Below, piece by piece: positions 11,501 to 17,815 of a stretch of DNA of 19,434 bases (positions within the stretch are counted from its first letter, which is position 1; every line of letters begins with the position of its first letter). Both the position numbers and the translations under genes were made by a program. Below the pieces are notes generated by a model that saw nothing but the letters and a program-made list of their open reading frames with translations, searched no databases and was not told the DNA's origin. The stretch is from Larix sibirica (taxonomy: Eukaryota; Streptophyta; Pinopsida; Pinales; Pinaceae), in the NCBI GenBank assembly GCA_004151065.3, contig NWUY0300018985.1, forward strand, positions 65,683 to 85,116, read 5' to 3'.

Positions 11501-14500
11501 CTATCTATGATAAAAATTTCATTGATAAAGGCGTAGGAATCTAGGATCACAATCCATACAAATTACGCTTTCTTTCCAATCTTGAAACCTTGCTAAAACT
11601 AAAAATTAATATTGTAACCTCGACAATAAATGAGACAAGAAGTATCTACGATTCTACTAGAAGACAAGTCTGACCATTGGACCTATTTGGACAAAATTCA
11701 CACAGATAATATTTGTACCACTTTGCTAAATATTTATATTTATATCCAAACTAAATGAGGCCAATGGTATTCAAAAGAACACATTTTAAGTTATTAAAAG
11801 TTAACTTTTCCATAAATTTGAAACAAAAATATCAGAGATATAACAAGTACAAAGACAGTTTGAAGAGCAGAGCCCACAGAAGAGCTTAAAACGGTAATTC
11901 AACTTAAAATGGTCATAACATTCGATTGTAATGTCCACATTAGTTGATTCAAAAAGTAATTGAAAGAAGAAATAGAGAAAATATGTATGGGAAACTTTTG
12001 GGACAACTTGTGATACTACTGTTAGGGGAAATCATGCCCTGGGACAGAGGTCTGCCGCTGTCCTTGTCTTCAAACCAGCCCAGAACTGCTTGGAGTATGA
12101 GGTACAGGGGCTGTTCTCATCCACAGAAATAAATTAGAATGTCTCTTGATGACTAGGTCAGCCCAGGATTCCTCTTGAAAATGTTATCTGGACACCCAAT
12201 ACAATAGGGGGTAACACGGTATATAAAGGCATTAGGGATCAAATTTATATGTAAATAGTGGGAAGGGATAGTTAGTGGGCTTAAAGGGGCAATGAGTAAG
12301 AACTCAGAACTAGATTAGATAAGAGGTTGATAGAGTCATTATTCAACACATTAACGTGAATATGTATTGGAATGTACTTGGGTTATTTGGAGTTCTCCTA
12401 ATATCTAAGCAATTATTGTCTAAGTCATCATAAAAATATTTTTGGGCATTATGCTCCACAGCCATTTTCAATCTGTGTTGTGTATGCAAGTGTATCATGC
12501 TCTCTTGAACATTATGTCTATTACATTATGGTGTACAACACAATTTCACTTTTGTGGTATTCGACTTTGATAGTTTGGTTCATTGACCTTGCCAATCTGT
12601 CTTCTCACAAAGGGGTCATGCTTTTGTGGTCAACAGAATGGGCCTGCAATATATCTAGGGTATACTACTGCTAATGTAATACTACTGGGTCATGGTTTGA
12701 ACAATTATGCTGAAGCGTTAGCTTTAAAGTTGTTTCTGTTATTTGCGCTTGAAAAGGATTACAGGAATTTACAGGTATTTGGGGATTCGAAGCTCATCAT
12801 AAACTGGGTATCAGGGATCCAACGATGCCATAATACACACTTATCTCCTATTTTAGATGAGGTTGGATTACTAAAAGCAGAATTTACAACTTTCTCATGC
12901 TCTCATATCTACAGGGAGAGAAACCAGTTGGCTGTTGCTTTGTCTAAAGAAGGTGTTCAGCTGGAATACGGTCAATGGCATATAGCTGAAGAACATAATG
13001 ATGATCACTTTTCTTACTATCACAGGCCTTTCATAGAAAGGTGCCCAGCACAGGAAGGATGACAGTCAAAGAGTCTAACTACAACATTTTGATGATCGGA
13101 GGCATAGTATATGTCAGGAAATAGACAGTCTTATTTTCTTTTCGGCACAGATACTTTTGATACTTTCTATTTTTTCTGCAAACTCATGTTTGAACAGCAA
13201 ACTCATCTATGTACCTAGAAGGTTACGAGAACAAAATTGTGAGACAATGTCAGTTATATTTTTGTTGAGCTTTTAAGCAGAACATATTGACAGCTCTCTA
13301 ACTCCCCTTCTATTTGAGAGCATATTTATGAATGTAATACTTTCATGATCAATATAATTATAATTTTTTCCTTTGGAAAAAATATTAAAATGTAAGGGGT
13401 CTATTCAAGAAAGAGATATTGGCATCACTATTTGTTCAAATGACAACAAAAAGTTAATGTTGAGATGGTTAGTCAATTACTAATCCCTGAATTAGCTGTA
13501 GTTTAAATATAGACTCTCAAGGCAATGATAAAATAAATAATTCTATTAAACAGATTCCCATTTAATCCTAGATTGACAGAAGATTTCTGCAAAAATATAT
13601 TAATTGATCAATGATTGATCAAATTGATAAAATAATGTTGATTACAATGACCCTGGAGACAATATACTTGTATGCATTGACTAGTGCAAGATGAATGGGT
13701 TTCTGCCCCTTGACCTTTGATTAACTTAATTACTACATTATTATTATAGCATTACCACCCACTTAAAGAATGCTTTGTCCTCAAATAGGATTCTCTCTCT
13801 AGCTGAACATGTTTTCATGCTGGCATCATGATTGTCCTCAAATAGAATTCTCTCTCTATGTCCTAATCTGCAAAGAAAAGCTATAAAATTGGGTAGGCTG
13901 ACTACCTTGCAATTGAAGCCAACAAAATGTTTATCAATTACTTTGTCACACAAAACAAAACAAATTCAATGCTATACACGGGTCAATTGCATACCTTATT
14001 AGTAATCGGACCTCGAGCAAGATATGGTTTCTCATTTCGTAAATGATGAAACCCATAAGCTATTTGGGCATCCATACCTATAATGTGTATACCAAATCGA
14101 TGACGAAGTTATCACCATGATATATTACAACCATGCTTCATATTCATTTTTATGATGTTCACATTGTAAAACAAATGGAAGTAACAATCTACATAATTTA
14201 TCCAAGTAAGAACAATAATTAATCCCATCCCTATGAAAAACTCAATGTAAACTCCCACTTAGATCAAGAAAAAAATGAAAGATGGCATATATTTAACATA
14301 CAACCAAAACATCATAAAACAATCAAAGCAAAAACAAACAATAATCTAAGACAATGCAGGCCACTTCAAACCTTACATTTTTAGTGGTTCATCACATTTA
14401 GGGTATTGCTATAGTAAAGAAAATGGAAGTGATAGACTTTTTCCCATTATATCTATTTGTGCACCACTGATAATATTTTCGGCTATTTTTATTAAATATT

Positions 14501-17500
14501 GTGGTTATTTTTTATATATTTCATGGTATTATTGTTATTTTGAGTGTATTCTACAACAATTACATTATTCAATCTTGTAGAATTACAATAGTCAATAATT
14601 ATAATACAAACTTGTGACAAAAATGAAATTAAAAGTAAAAATAAATATTCATTTTCTGATATAAGTAGCTTAAACAAAAATTCCCCGTCATATATAACTC
14701 TTCTCAAATGAAAAGCACTAAAGGTAACTCCTCCTAATAAAATTGCAAAATATAGAAATAAAAATATCTTTTCTGCAAACCAATTCATCTTTTATTAGAG
14801 TCAGAATCATACCCAACATTTTAAAAAATGGTCAAATTGTTGCCAAAAGGAAAACCACCCCTTCCAACAAAGCAAGTAATAGCTTGCTTGCTTATTGTAG
14901 TTATATTCTTGATATCGATGCTTATTTTTACCGATATTCTTGGTATGGAGTAACACATTAGACAAATTGACGAGAACCCTCCAGAGTTCTCGTTATTATA
15001 GGCTACATTTAGTGGCTATTTTTACCCCGAATCGAAAATTGTCGCTACCAGTAGCAACCTCTTTTTCCAAGGCTAAAATTACAACTGCTTTGAAATCCCA
15101 GTGGAACAAACATAAATGTAAATGTAATAATAATAACAACAACAATAATAATAATAATAATAAATAATAATTAGGCAAATGTAAGGTCAAAGGCCACACA
15201 CCCCTTCACCTTGTGACTAGTCAATGTATATTTATACATTGTCACGAGGCTCATTGTAAACATCATTAATATTAATCATTCATTACTCAAGTAGTATTAT
15301 ATAATTGCAGAATTACTCTGAGCAATCTTGTAATAAAAAGGGACTTTATTTCTTTCAATATCAGAGCCAAATTTGTGGGTTAATCCCTCAAGTTGGCCTC
15401 TACTGTATGCCACCAACATAAGTGATTTTTTATAACTCACTTGTCCATATGTTGCACTCTATTCATCGTTTGTGTTGCTTCTACAGCCAAATTTTGATGC
15501 CCCCATGCTGTCATAACCACTTTTTGGATTCTATAGCCAACTACAAACTTGTATGCTTAGTTGCACTATCAATTCTGCACGTTGTGGTACCATTCCGTCT
15601 CGTCCATATGTGCTGATCTCATAACCACTTTTTGGATTCTATAGCTGACTACAAACTTGTATGCTTAGTTGCACTATCAATTCTGCACGTTGTGGTACCA
15701 TTTCGTCTCGTCCATATGTGCTGATAACCCAACTAAATTTTCAATCACATGCCCAACACTCCATTGCCAATAATTTCCTCTTTAAAAGAATATTTCAAGG
15801 TTAAAGCTTGTGAGGTTGTGATTGTTTGTTAGCTTATAGGTTCATCGCAATGAAAATGAAGCCATTAATGTCACACAACTTATGGATATGAATCATGATT
15901 GAGAACTCACAAAATGAATCAAGGGAAAAGATTGACAAGTTAATTGGAGATTTCAAAATACGATGGCTAGACTTAATAAAGGGTATCAACGTCAAGGATA
16001 ACTAATGAGCACAGGGAAGGGCTTGATCAACTAACTGAAAGACAAAAATATGCTAGTAAAGACTAACTTGTTGTTCACAAATCACGAAAGAAATCAAGGT
16101 AGAACAAGACATCGTGATAAAATAAATATCAAAATATCAAAGATATCATTTTCCTTCTTGACACTGTTCACAATGAGATTAATGTTCTTATGATGTGAGG
16201 CAAAGATGAAATAAAATTGGCAAATACATGTTTTGTTAAAAATGGTTATTTGGTATTAAGGCATATCAGGAATAAATTTCTCTATTCTGTTGTATGGTAG
16301 TTTTCTGAATCTTTACGTGCATATTTATTGTTGGGTTGCCTGCTTTTGTAGGAATCTTCTAAAGTTTCATGGGAGATGGAGAAAGCATCCTTGCAGTCTT
16401 CAAAGGTTGACGCTGAGAAGAAATACAAAGAAGTTGATGAGCAGGTAATCAATCTTAATGATAGATCTACACATTTAAGAGCTCATGAACAAAGATTTTT
16501 TATAGTGAAGCCAGTAATTCGAAGGTTCATGTACATATCTCTTTGGATAGTCTGTCCACGTCCTGTTGGGGAATTTGATATTGGAATTGATCAGCAACGA
16601 AATGAGAGCAAATTGCCTAAAGCGTTAAGGCAGGAAAAAGCAAAATTACAAAGATGAGTTTACAATGTATTTGGTTAACAGAGATGTGTAAGGTTGTATA
16701 TGTTGAGATCAGGTAAATCTAAATGTGATAAATATTATTGTACTAAAAGAAAGTAGCTTGCGAGAAATAATATTCTTGTTATATCTACTCAAAAACTGGT
16801 TGAACTTATAATAAGAGATAAAGATGTCCAATTTGACTCCAAAAAAACACATAAGGGCAAAGTAATCTAATCAATAAGATTTTGTAGACCAGGGATTAAG
16901 CCAATTAGTTTGAAAATGATAATTTTTTCAGGGATAGTCTATTTTTGTTTCCAGTAAGGTTCCTTTGGTGCTTGTTTATTTGGTCATCATCTATCTTTGT
17001 GGGCTATTTTGTAGCCTACTGCTACATCAGCTTTCGTATTCTTGGAATAGGGACTGCAACAAAAGATCATGAAATTGCAGGTTCTACAATGTTTAATAGT
17101 GAGTAGTGTGACACCAAGAATGGTGTCAATCATGGCAATTGATTGTCAATTGCTCATGCTTTTAGGCAAACACACAAAAGCAAAAGCTTGTGAGGGTTTT
17201 TGGAACTGGTACCTGTTTGGTGAAATTCCAGAATGGGGGACATGTGGAAACGAATATGATAAAACATCTGCAAATAGAGGCTTCTTGGATAGTCATCTTG
17301 TATATTTTTCATTTTATTTTGGGTGAAAGACTCAGAAACATGGTATGCAGTTTGAAATATAGATGCTGACGTAACTCTTGATTGCTACTAAATCAGAAAG
17401 GACTAGTGCAATTAAGTGTACTGATTAGAATTTCTAATGAAGCCTTTTTGTCATTTACAAAAATGTATGCCATATTTTAGATGTGCAGTTGACTTTTTCT

Positions 17501-17815
17501 TTTTCTGAAGTACAGAATAAGCTTTTACTTGACCGCCTGGAGGCCATGCATATAAAGATAGCAGAGAAGGAAAGAAATGAAATGGGAATCACTGTACGTG
17601 GTCAGGGTGTTGATGATCAAGCTGAAAGTGATTTGCAAAATGTTATTCGTTATTTACGACGATCAAAGGAAACAGTAAGTCACCAGTCTTTCCCTCTTTT
17701 TCTAGTTTATGTTAAATTATATATCATTTAGGTACATTCTGATGTATGGGGTGCTTCACAGGCTGACACAGAGATTTCATTATTAAAGCAAGAGCGTATG
17801 CGACTTCAGAAGCAG
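2527..17815 (+). CDS. NUA: Nuclear-basket Tpr/Mlp-type protein NUA, internal part, nine exons
   Basis: The exons are 2527-2571, 4908-4991, 5163-5237, 5348-5532, 5624-5726, 8500-8616, 16352-16444, 17516-17674 and 17762-17815. Joined, they give 305 codons with no stop. All introns are GT-AG, and all are phase 0 except one phase-2 intron. The product is a continuous charged coiled coil rich in E, K, Q and L, with no membrane segment. Landmarks in the joined fragment are a KCIAQANEDAL stretch near residue 45, NYERQ at 160-164 followed by ETIQEL, EQNKLL across residues 233-238, and VIRYLRRSKET near 277-287. These match Arabidopsis NUA in order and spacing, from memory. The last one parallels the (R)-x-IRREKEIAET motif of animal Tpr. 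The family lines the nuclear basket of the nuclear pore and acts in mRNA export and SUMO homeostasis. Plant members have about 2,000 residues, so roughly 15 percent is here, probably within the TPR/MLP1/MLP2-like domain. Neither the start nor the stop codon is in the window. Confidence 0.88.
2637..2885 (-). mobile_element. tRNA-derived SINE with perfect 13-bp target-site duplication
   Basis: Perfect direct repeats ACATGGAGGAACA lie at 2637-2649 and 2873-2885 and flank a unit at 2650-2872. On the minus strand the unit starts near TCTAGCCCAAGTGGTTGTGG, which contains an A box (TAGCCCAAGTGG, 11 of 12 against TRGCNNARYNGG). TGTTCTATTCC follows about 45 bases later as a B box (9 of 11). The body contains GC-rich palindromic CCCGGGC and one N at 2706. 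The end next to the left repeat is A-rich on the minus strand. The insertion lies antisense to NUA in the intron between exons A and B. Confidence 0.82.
2886..3315. other. Intron A-B, unassigned stretch
   Basis: AT-rich intron sequence between the SINE and the tandem duplication. I see no gene, RNA or element signature. Confidence 0.5.
3316..3549 (+). repeat. Tandem duplication of about 106 bp with palindromic spacer
   Basis: Copy 1 spans about 3316-3421 and copy 2 about 3443-3549, at an offset of 127-128. Both carry CAAATTGCTTTGCCTATTG, CTTTAACCTGTTTATATGTA and TAGTATGCTTTTC in order, with only a few differences. The join between the copies carries the palindrome at 3402-3431. Confidence 0.88.
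3402..3431. repeat. Perfect 30-bp palindrome
   Basis: The sequence TCATTTTGTTAAATA is followed immediately by its exact reverse complement, with no loop. It sits at the end of copy 1 of the tandem duplication. Confidence 0.93.
3552..3577. repeat. Hairpin, 11-bp arms and 4-base loop
   Basis: ATGTTGGAAAA, loop TGTA, then TTTTCCAACAT, an exact inverted repeat just past copy 2. The string TTTTCCAACA also occurs at 3435-3444, just before copy 2. Confidence 0.92.
3598..3785 (-). repeat. Probable tRNA-derived SINE-like unit
   Basis: On the minus strand, TAGGCTCGATCAGTTGAATC resembles an A box region. TGTTCAAATCC about 60 bases later resembles a B box (9 of 11). The text between (CATCCACTGAAGGCATGTG) has the look of a degenerate tRNA-like head. 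I find no target-site duplication, so the boundaries are approximate. Confidence 0.45.
3786..4907. other. Intron A-B, 3' part
   Basis: Noncoding intron. A reading frame at 4155-4403 (82 codons) contains a hydrophilic stretch SAQNKTFSLKHTSKLRMN, but it fits no family I know and lacks an exon-like context. A pyrimidine-rich approach leads to the exon B acceptor. Confidence 0.5.
4908..4991 (+). CDS. NUA: NUA exon B (28 codons)
   Basis: The acceptor is TTCTAG before GTTATC and the donor is CAA/GTGAGT. The exon begins VIMELQKAREVIERLKEDL and ends in NQHTEQ, a strong heptad-type coiled coil. It leads directly into the conserved KCIAQAN stretch of exon C. Confidence 0.85.
4992..5162 (+). other. NUA: NUA intron B-C (171 bp)
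   Basis: GT-AG mini-intron with donor GTGAGT and a pyrimidine-rich acceptor TTTACCTTTACCAG. Confidence 0.85.
5163..5237 (+). CDS. NUA: NUA exon C (25 codons)
   Basis: The acceptor is TTACCAG before TTTAAG. The exon reads FKCIAQANEDALRQIESA and continues to HEHFKTE. It matches the Arabidopsis NUA segment YKSIAQVNEAALKQMESA, from memory. The donor GAG/GTTGAC is weak, but it is the only nearby GT that keeps the downstream frame and the family spacing. Confidence 0.9.
5238..5347 (+). other. NUA: NUA intron C-D (110 bp)
   Basis: GT-AG mini-intron with an unusually poor donor (GTTGAC) and acceptor TATACAG. It holds in-frame stops, so retention would end the protein soon after exon C. Confidence 0.82.
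5348..5532 (+). CDS. NUA: NUA exon D (61 codons plus 2 bases)
   Basis: The acceptor is TTATACAG before ACAGGC. An alternative AG four bases further on would break the frame. The protein begins TGKLKQSLECEVSALKKRI and ends in IADDNHLK plus two bases of a Thr codon. The donor is AAAAC/GTATGG, giving the only phase-2 junction in the window. Its length equals that of the Arabidopsis segment after SAHENF, from memory, with no gap needed. Confidence 0.9.
5533..5623 (+). other. NUA: NUA intron D-E (91 bp, phase 2)
   Basis: GT-AG mini-intron, T-rich, with donor GTATGG and acceptor TTATGTAG. It splits a Thr codon and is the only non-phase-0 intron in the window. Confidence 0.85.
5624..5726 (+). CDS. 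NUA: NUA exon E (1 base plus 34 codons)
   Basis: The acceptor is TTATGTAG before TGGACA. The first base completes the split Thr codon, giving T-GQLEEAQICITALKAD and ending in NWRTAQSNYERQ. The donor is CAG/GTATAT. The W-x-x-AQ-x-NYER motif is a clear family landmark and has a YER counterpart in animal Tpr. Confidence 0.92.
5727..8499. other. NUA intron E-F (2,773 bp)
   Basis: No NUA exon can be missing here because exons E and F are contiguous in the family. A frame at 6341-6610 ends in an acidic stretch (DNSSDVDPADSFGVLENPS) then WKFGLWVDHL, of unknown origin. A TGTTAGAATATAAAG string near 6878 looks like an LTR start, but I cannot find its end or a primer site. A minus-strand frame at 7615-7842 is unrecognised. 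Otherwise this is old intergenic-type sequence with no assignable element. Confidence 0.55.
8500..8616 (+). CDS. NUA: NUA exon F (39 codons)
   Basis: The acceptor is TATATAG before GTTGTT and the donor is TAT/GTAAGT. The exon begins VVLQGETIQELGKTSKSLA and runs on to MKDEY. It continues the NYERQ landmark exactly as in the family (NYERQ followed by V-x-L-x-x-ETIQEL). So no exon is missing in the 2.8-kb intron upstream. Confidence 0.92.
8617..9606. other. NUA giant intron F-G, first kilobase
   Basis: Starts with a consensus donor GTAAGT. Around 8770-8925 there are repeated (G)AGTC-type motifs (GAGTCGCAAG, GAGTCGTGGCCAAGTC, GAGTCC), reminiscent of plant repeats, but I cannot name the family. 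The rest is AT-rich with nothing assignable. Confidence 0.5.
9607..9885 (-). mobile_element. tRNA-derived SINE with 17-bp target-site duplication
   Basis: Direct repeats ATTAAAGGTTAAGACAT (9607-9623) and ATTAAAGGTTAAGGCAT (9869-9885) differ at one base and flank a unit at 9624-9868. On the minus strand the unit begins GCTCGATGGGTTAGCTCAAG. Its A box is TAGCTCAAGTGG (11 of 12) and its B box is AGATCAAATCC (8 of 11). It ends in a run of eight A next to the repeat. This is the full anatomy of a SINE inserted by target-primed reverse transcription, antisense to NUA. Confidence 0.87.
9886..10019. other. Short intron spacer
   Basis: T-rich sequence between the SINE and the copia relic. Nothing is assignable. 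Confidence 0.5.
10263..10300. repeat. 19-bp perfect tandem repeat in copia relic
   Basis: GGTTGTATAGGATTTTTAA occurs twice head to tail (10263-10281 and 10282-10300). It lies in the pre-integrase to integrase link and shifts the frame there. Confidence 0.95.
10605..10715. repeat. 111-bp direct repeat, copy 1
   Basis: It matches 10962-11072 at a constant offset of 357, with two differences visible (GTTTAT/GGTTAT and GGTCTA/GGCCTA). It lies in the copia protease region. Confidence 0.95.
10962..11072. repeat. 111-bp direct repeat, copy 2, ending at an N
   Basis: Second copy of 10605-10715. The match stops exactly at the single N at 11073, after which unrelated sequence begins. This pattern suits an assembly join as well as a biological duplication. 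Confidence 0.95.
11073..12019. other. Intron F-G, unassigned stretch after the N
   Basis: Two minus-strand frames (11383-11195 and 11550-11341) are adjacent and may be one broken frame. They contain the texts ALQTQEFTKPFWVEKLKSS and YSLKVFNRETSTLIWLCKL. I recognise neither. A duplicated AACTCTTGAGTTT lies at about 11327 and 11362. No element ends are visible. Confidence 0.4.
12020..12450 (+). mobile_element. Possible solo LTR
   Basis: A TGTTAGGGGAAATCATGCC start is followed by a GC-richer block, then a TATA-like GGTATATAAAGGC near 12218. A CA-ending candidate is GCTCCACA near 12460. No primer site, polypurine tract or target-site duplication was found, so this rests only on layout. Confidence 0.3.
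12583..13062 (+). pseudogene. RNase H domain at the C-terminus of a dead LINE
   Basis: From residue 38 the frame reads GLNNYAEALALKLFLL, then QVFGDSKLIINWVSG and HIYRERNQLAVALSKEG. This is the plant RVT_3-type RNase H: tNN-x-AE-x-x-AL, GDS-x-L-x-x-x-W, and R-x-RN-x-x-AD-x-LS. Glu44 and Asp68 are present. The first catalytic Asp (FDGAS-type start) is missing. The last one is Val118 (codon GTT at 12934-12936), a single-base change from GAT. Domain type and 3' context suggest an L1-type LINE, though an LTR origin is possible. Confidence 0.75.
13063..13380 (+). mobile_element. Probable LINE 3' untranslated region
   Basis: After the RNase H stop the sequence turns T-rich and ends in ATCAATATAATTATAA with a T-rich stretch to about 13375. 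This resembles plant LINE 3' ends. I see no clear poly(A) or target-site duplication. Confidence 0.45.
13526..13751 (-). mobile_element. LTR-B, same family as LTR-A and LTR-C, inverted
   Basis: Read on the minus strand from 13751 it starts TGCTATAATAATAATG. It then has AAAGGTCAAGGGGC, CTAGTCAATGCATACA, GTCATTGTAA and TTTTTGCAGAAAT. LTR-C has AAGGTCAAAGGCC, CTAGTCAATGTATAT, CTCATTGTAA and ATTGCAGAAT in the same order. A pol-like C-terminus and purine-rich GTGGGTGGTAA precede it on the minus strand, so it is a 3' LTR. The end at 13526 is approximate. Confidence 0.62.
13752..13953 (-). mobile_element. Ty3/gypsy pol C-terminal debris next to LTR-B
   Basis: The minus-strand frame ends ERILFEDKAFFKW, like FFEDKASLKAGG before LTR-A. 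At the DNA level TTGAGGACAAAGCAT(T/C)CTT is shared by both. The text RERILFED occurs twice because of a 57-base duplication. Confidence 0.55.
13775..13858. repeat. 27-bp direct repeat, offset 57
   Basis: The repeat TTGTCCTCAAATAG(G/A)ATTCT plus a CTCTCTA tail occurs at 13775-13801 and 13832-13858 with one mismatch. It duplicates the RERILFED-coding piece of the pol debris. Confidence 0.92.
13954..15117. other. Intron F-G, unassigned AT-rich stretch
   Basis: Sequence between the two inverted LTR relics. Reading frames here are short and of low complexity. I see no retroelement motif or RNA gene. Confidence 0.5.
15118..15357 (+). mobile_element. LTR-C, 5' LTR relic with primer-binding site
   Basis: It starts near TGTAAATGTAATAATAATAA and ends TTTCTTTCA at 15357. 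Immediately after lies TATCAGAGCC (15359-15368), the core of the initiator-Met tRNA primer site (TGGTATCAGAGC type). An AATAAAAAGG string lies 25 bases before the end, suitable for a polyadenylation signal. It shares ordered blocks with LTR-A and LTR-B. Confidence 0.68.
15126..15172. repeat. AAT/AAC trinucleotide microsatellite within LTR-C
   Basis: AATAATAATAACAACAAC is followed by a longer AAT run and a short AATAATAATT end. It occupies the position where LTR-B has only ATAATAATAATG. Confidence 0.92.
15358..16100 (+). mobile_element. Ty3/gypsy 5' leader and gag start relic
   Basis: The sequence follows the primer site of LTR-C. It is leader-like to about 15840, including a 108-bp tandem duplication. 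A gag N-terminus-like text follows in broken frames: NESREKIDKLIGDFKIRWLD, and in another frame MARLNKGY. This resembles the coiled N-terminal part of plant gag. The relic ends without protease, reverse transcriptase or integrase, about 250 bases before NUA exon G. Confidence 0.55.
15512..15727 (+). repeat. 108-bp tandem duplication, two copies
   Basis: Unit 1 spans 15512-15619 and unit 2 spans 15620-15727. Differences are CCAAC/CTGAC and ATTCCG/ATTTCG plus the last two bases, so they are about 95 percent identical. Confidence 0.95.
16352..16444 (+). CDS. NUA: NUA exon G (31 codons)
   Basis: The acceptor is TTTTGTAG before GAATCT and the donor is CAG/GTAATC. The exon begins ESSKVSWEMEKASLQ and ends AEKKYKEVDEQ. 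It joins exon F with no gap against the remembered Arabidopsis protein. The reading frame stays open for 70 codons beyond the donor, to a TGA at 16655-16657. Confidence 0.9.
16445..17515 (+). other. NUA intron G-H (1,071 bp) with open 5' part
   Basis: Donor GTAATC. The exon G frame continues open for 70 codons (16445-16654) to TGA at 16655-16657. Its last residues, ALRQEKAKLQR, resemble exon I LLKQERMRLQK. A separate frame at 17069-17326 is unrecognised. The intron ends in a strong pyrimidine tract. Confidence 0.7.
17516..17674 (+). CDS. NUA: NUA exon H (53 codons)
   Basis: The acceptor is AAGTACAG before AATAAG, with a good pyrimidine tract upstream. The donor is ACA/GTAAGT. The exon begins NKLLLDRLEAMHIKIAEKE and ends DLQNVIRYLRRSKET. 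The middle (GQGVDDQAES) is a low-complexity acidic linker, as in Arabidopsis. The RYLRRSKE motif is the most widely conserved Tpr-family signature in the window. Confidence 0.93.
17675..17761 (+). other. NUA: NUA intron H-I (87 bp)
   Basis: GT-AG mini-intron with consensus donor GTAAGT and acceptor TTCACAG. It is the shortest intron in the window. Confidence 0.9.
17762..17815 (+). CDS. NUA: NUA exon I (18 codons)
   Basis: The acceptor is CTTCACAG before GCTGAC and the donor is CAG/GTACTG. It reads ADTEISLLKQERMRLQKQ, completing the RRSKE-x-A-x-TE signature begun in exon H. The next exon is not in the remaining 1.6 kb. Confidence 0.92.

Noticed and set aside
13775-13858. Short CRISPR-like direct repeats
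   Set aside because: There are only two copies, inside retroelement pol debris of a plant genome.
14940-15167. Frame encoding a long Asn run
   Set aside because: The Asn run is the translated AAT/AAC microsatellite of LTR-C, not a protein domain.
14996-15199. Minus-strand frame with a poly-Leu stretch resembling a signal or membrane segment
   Set aside because: The Leu run is the same microsatellite read on the other strand.
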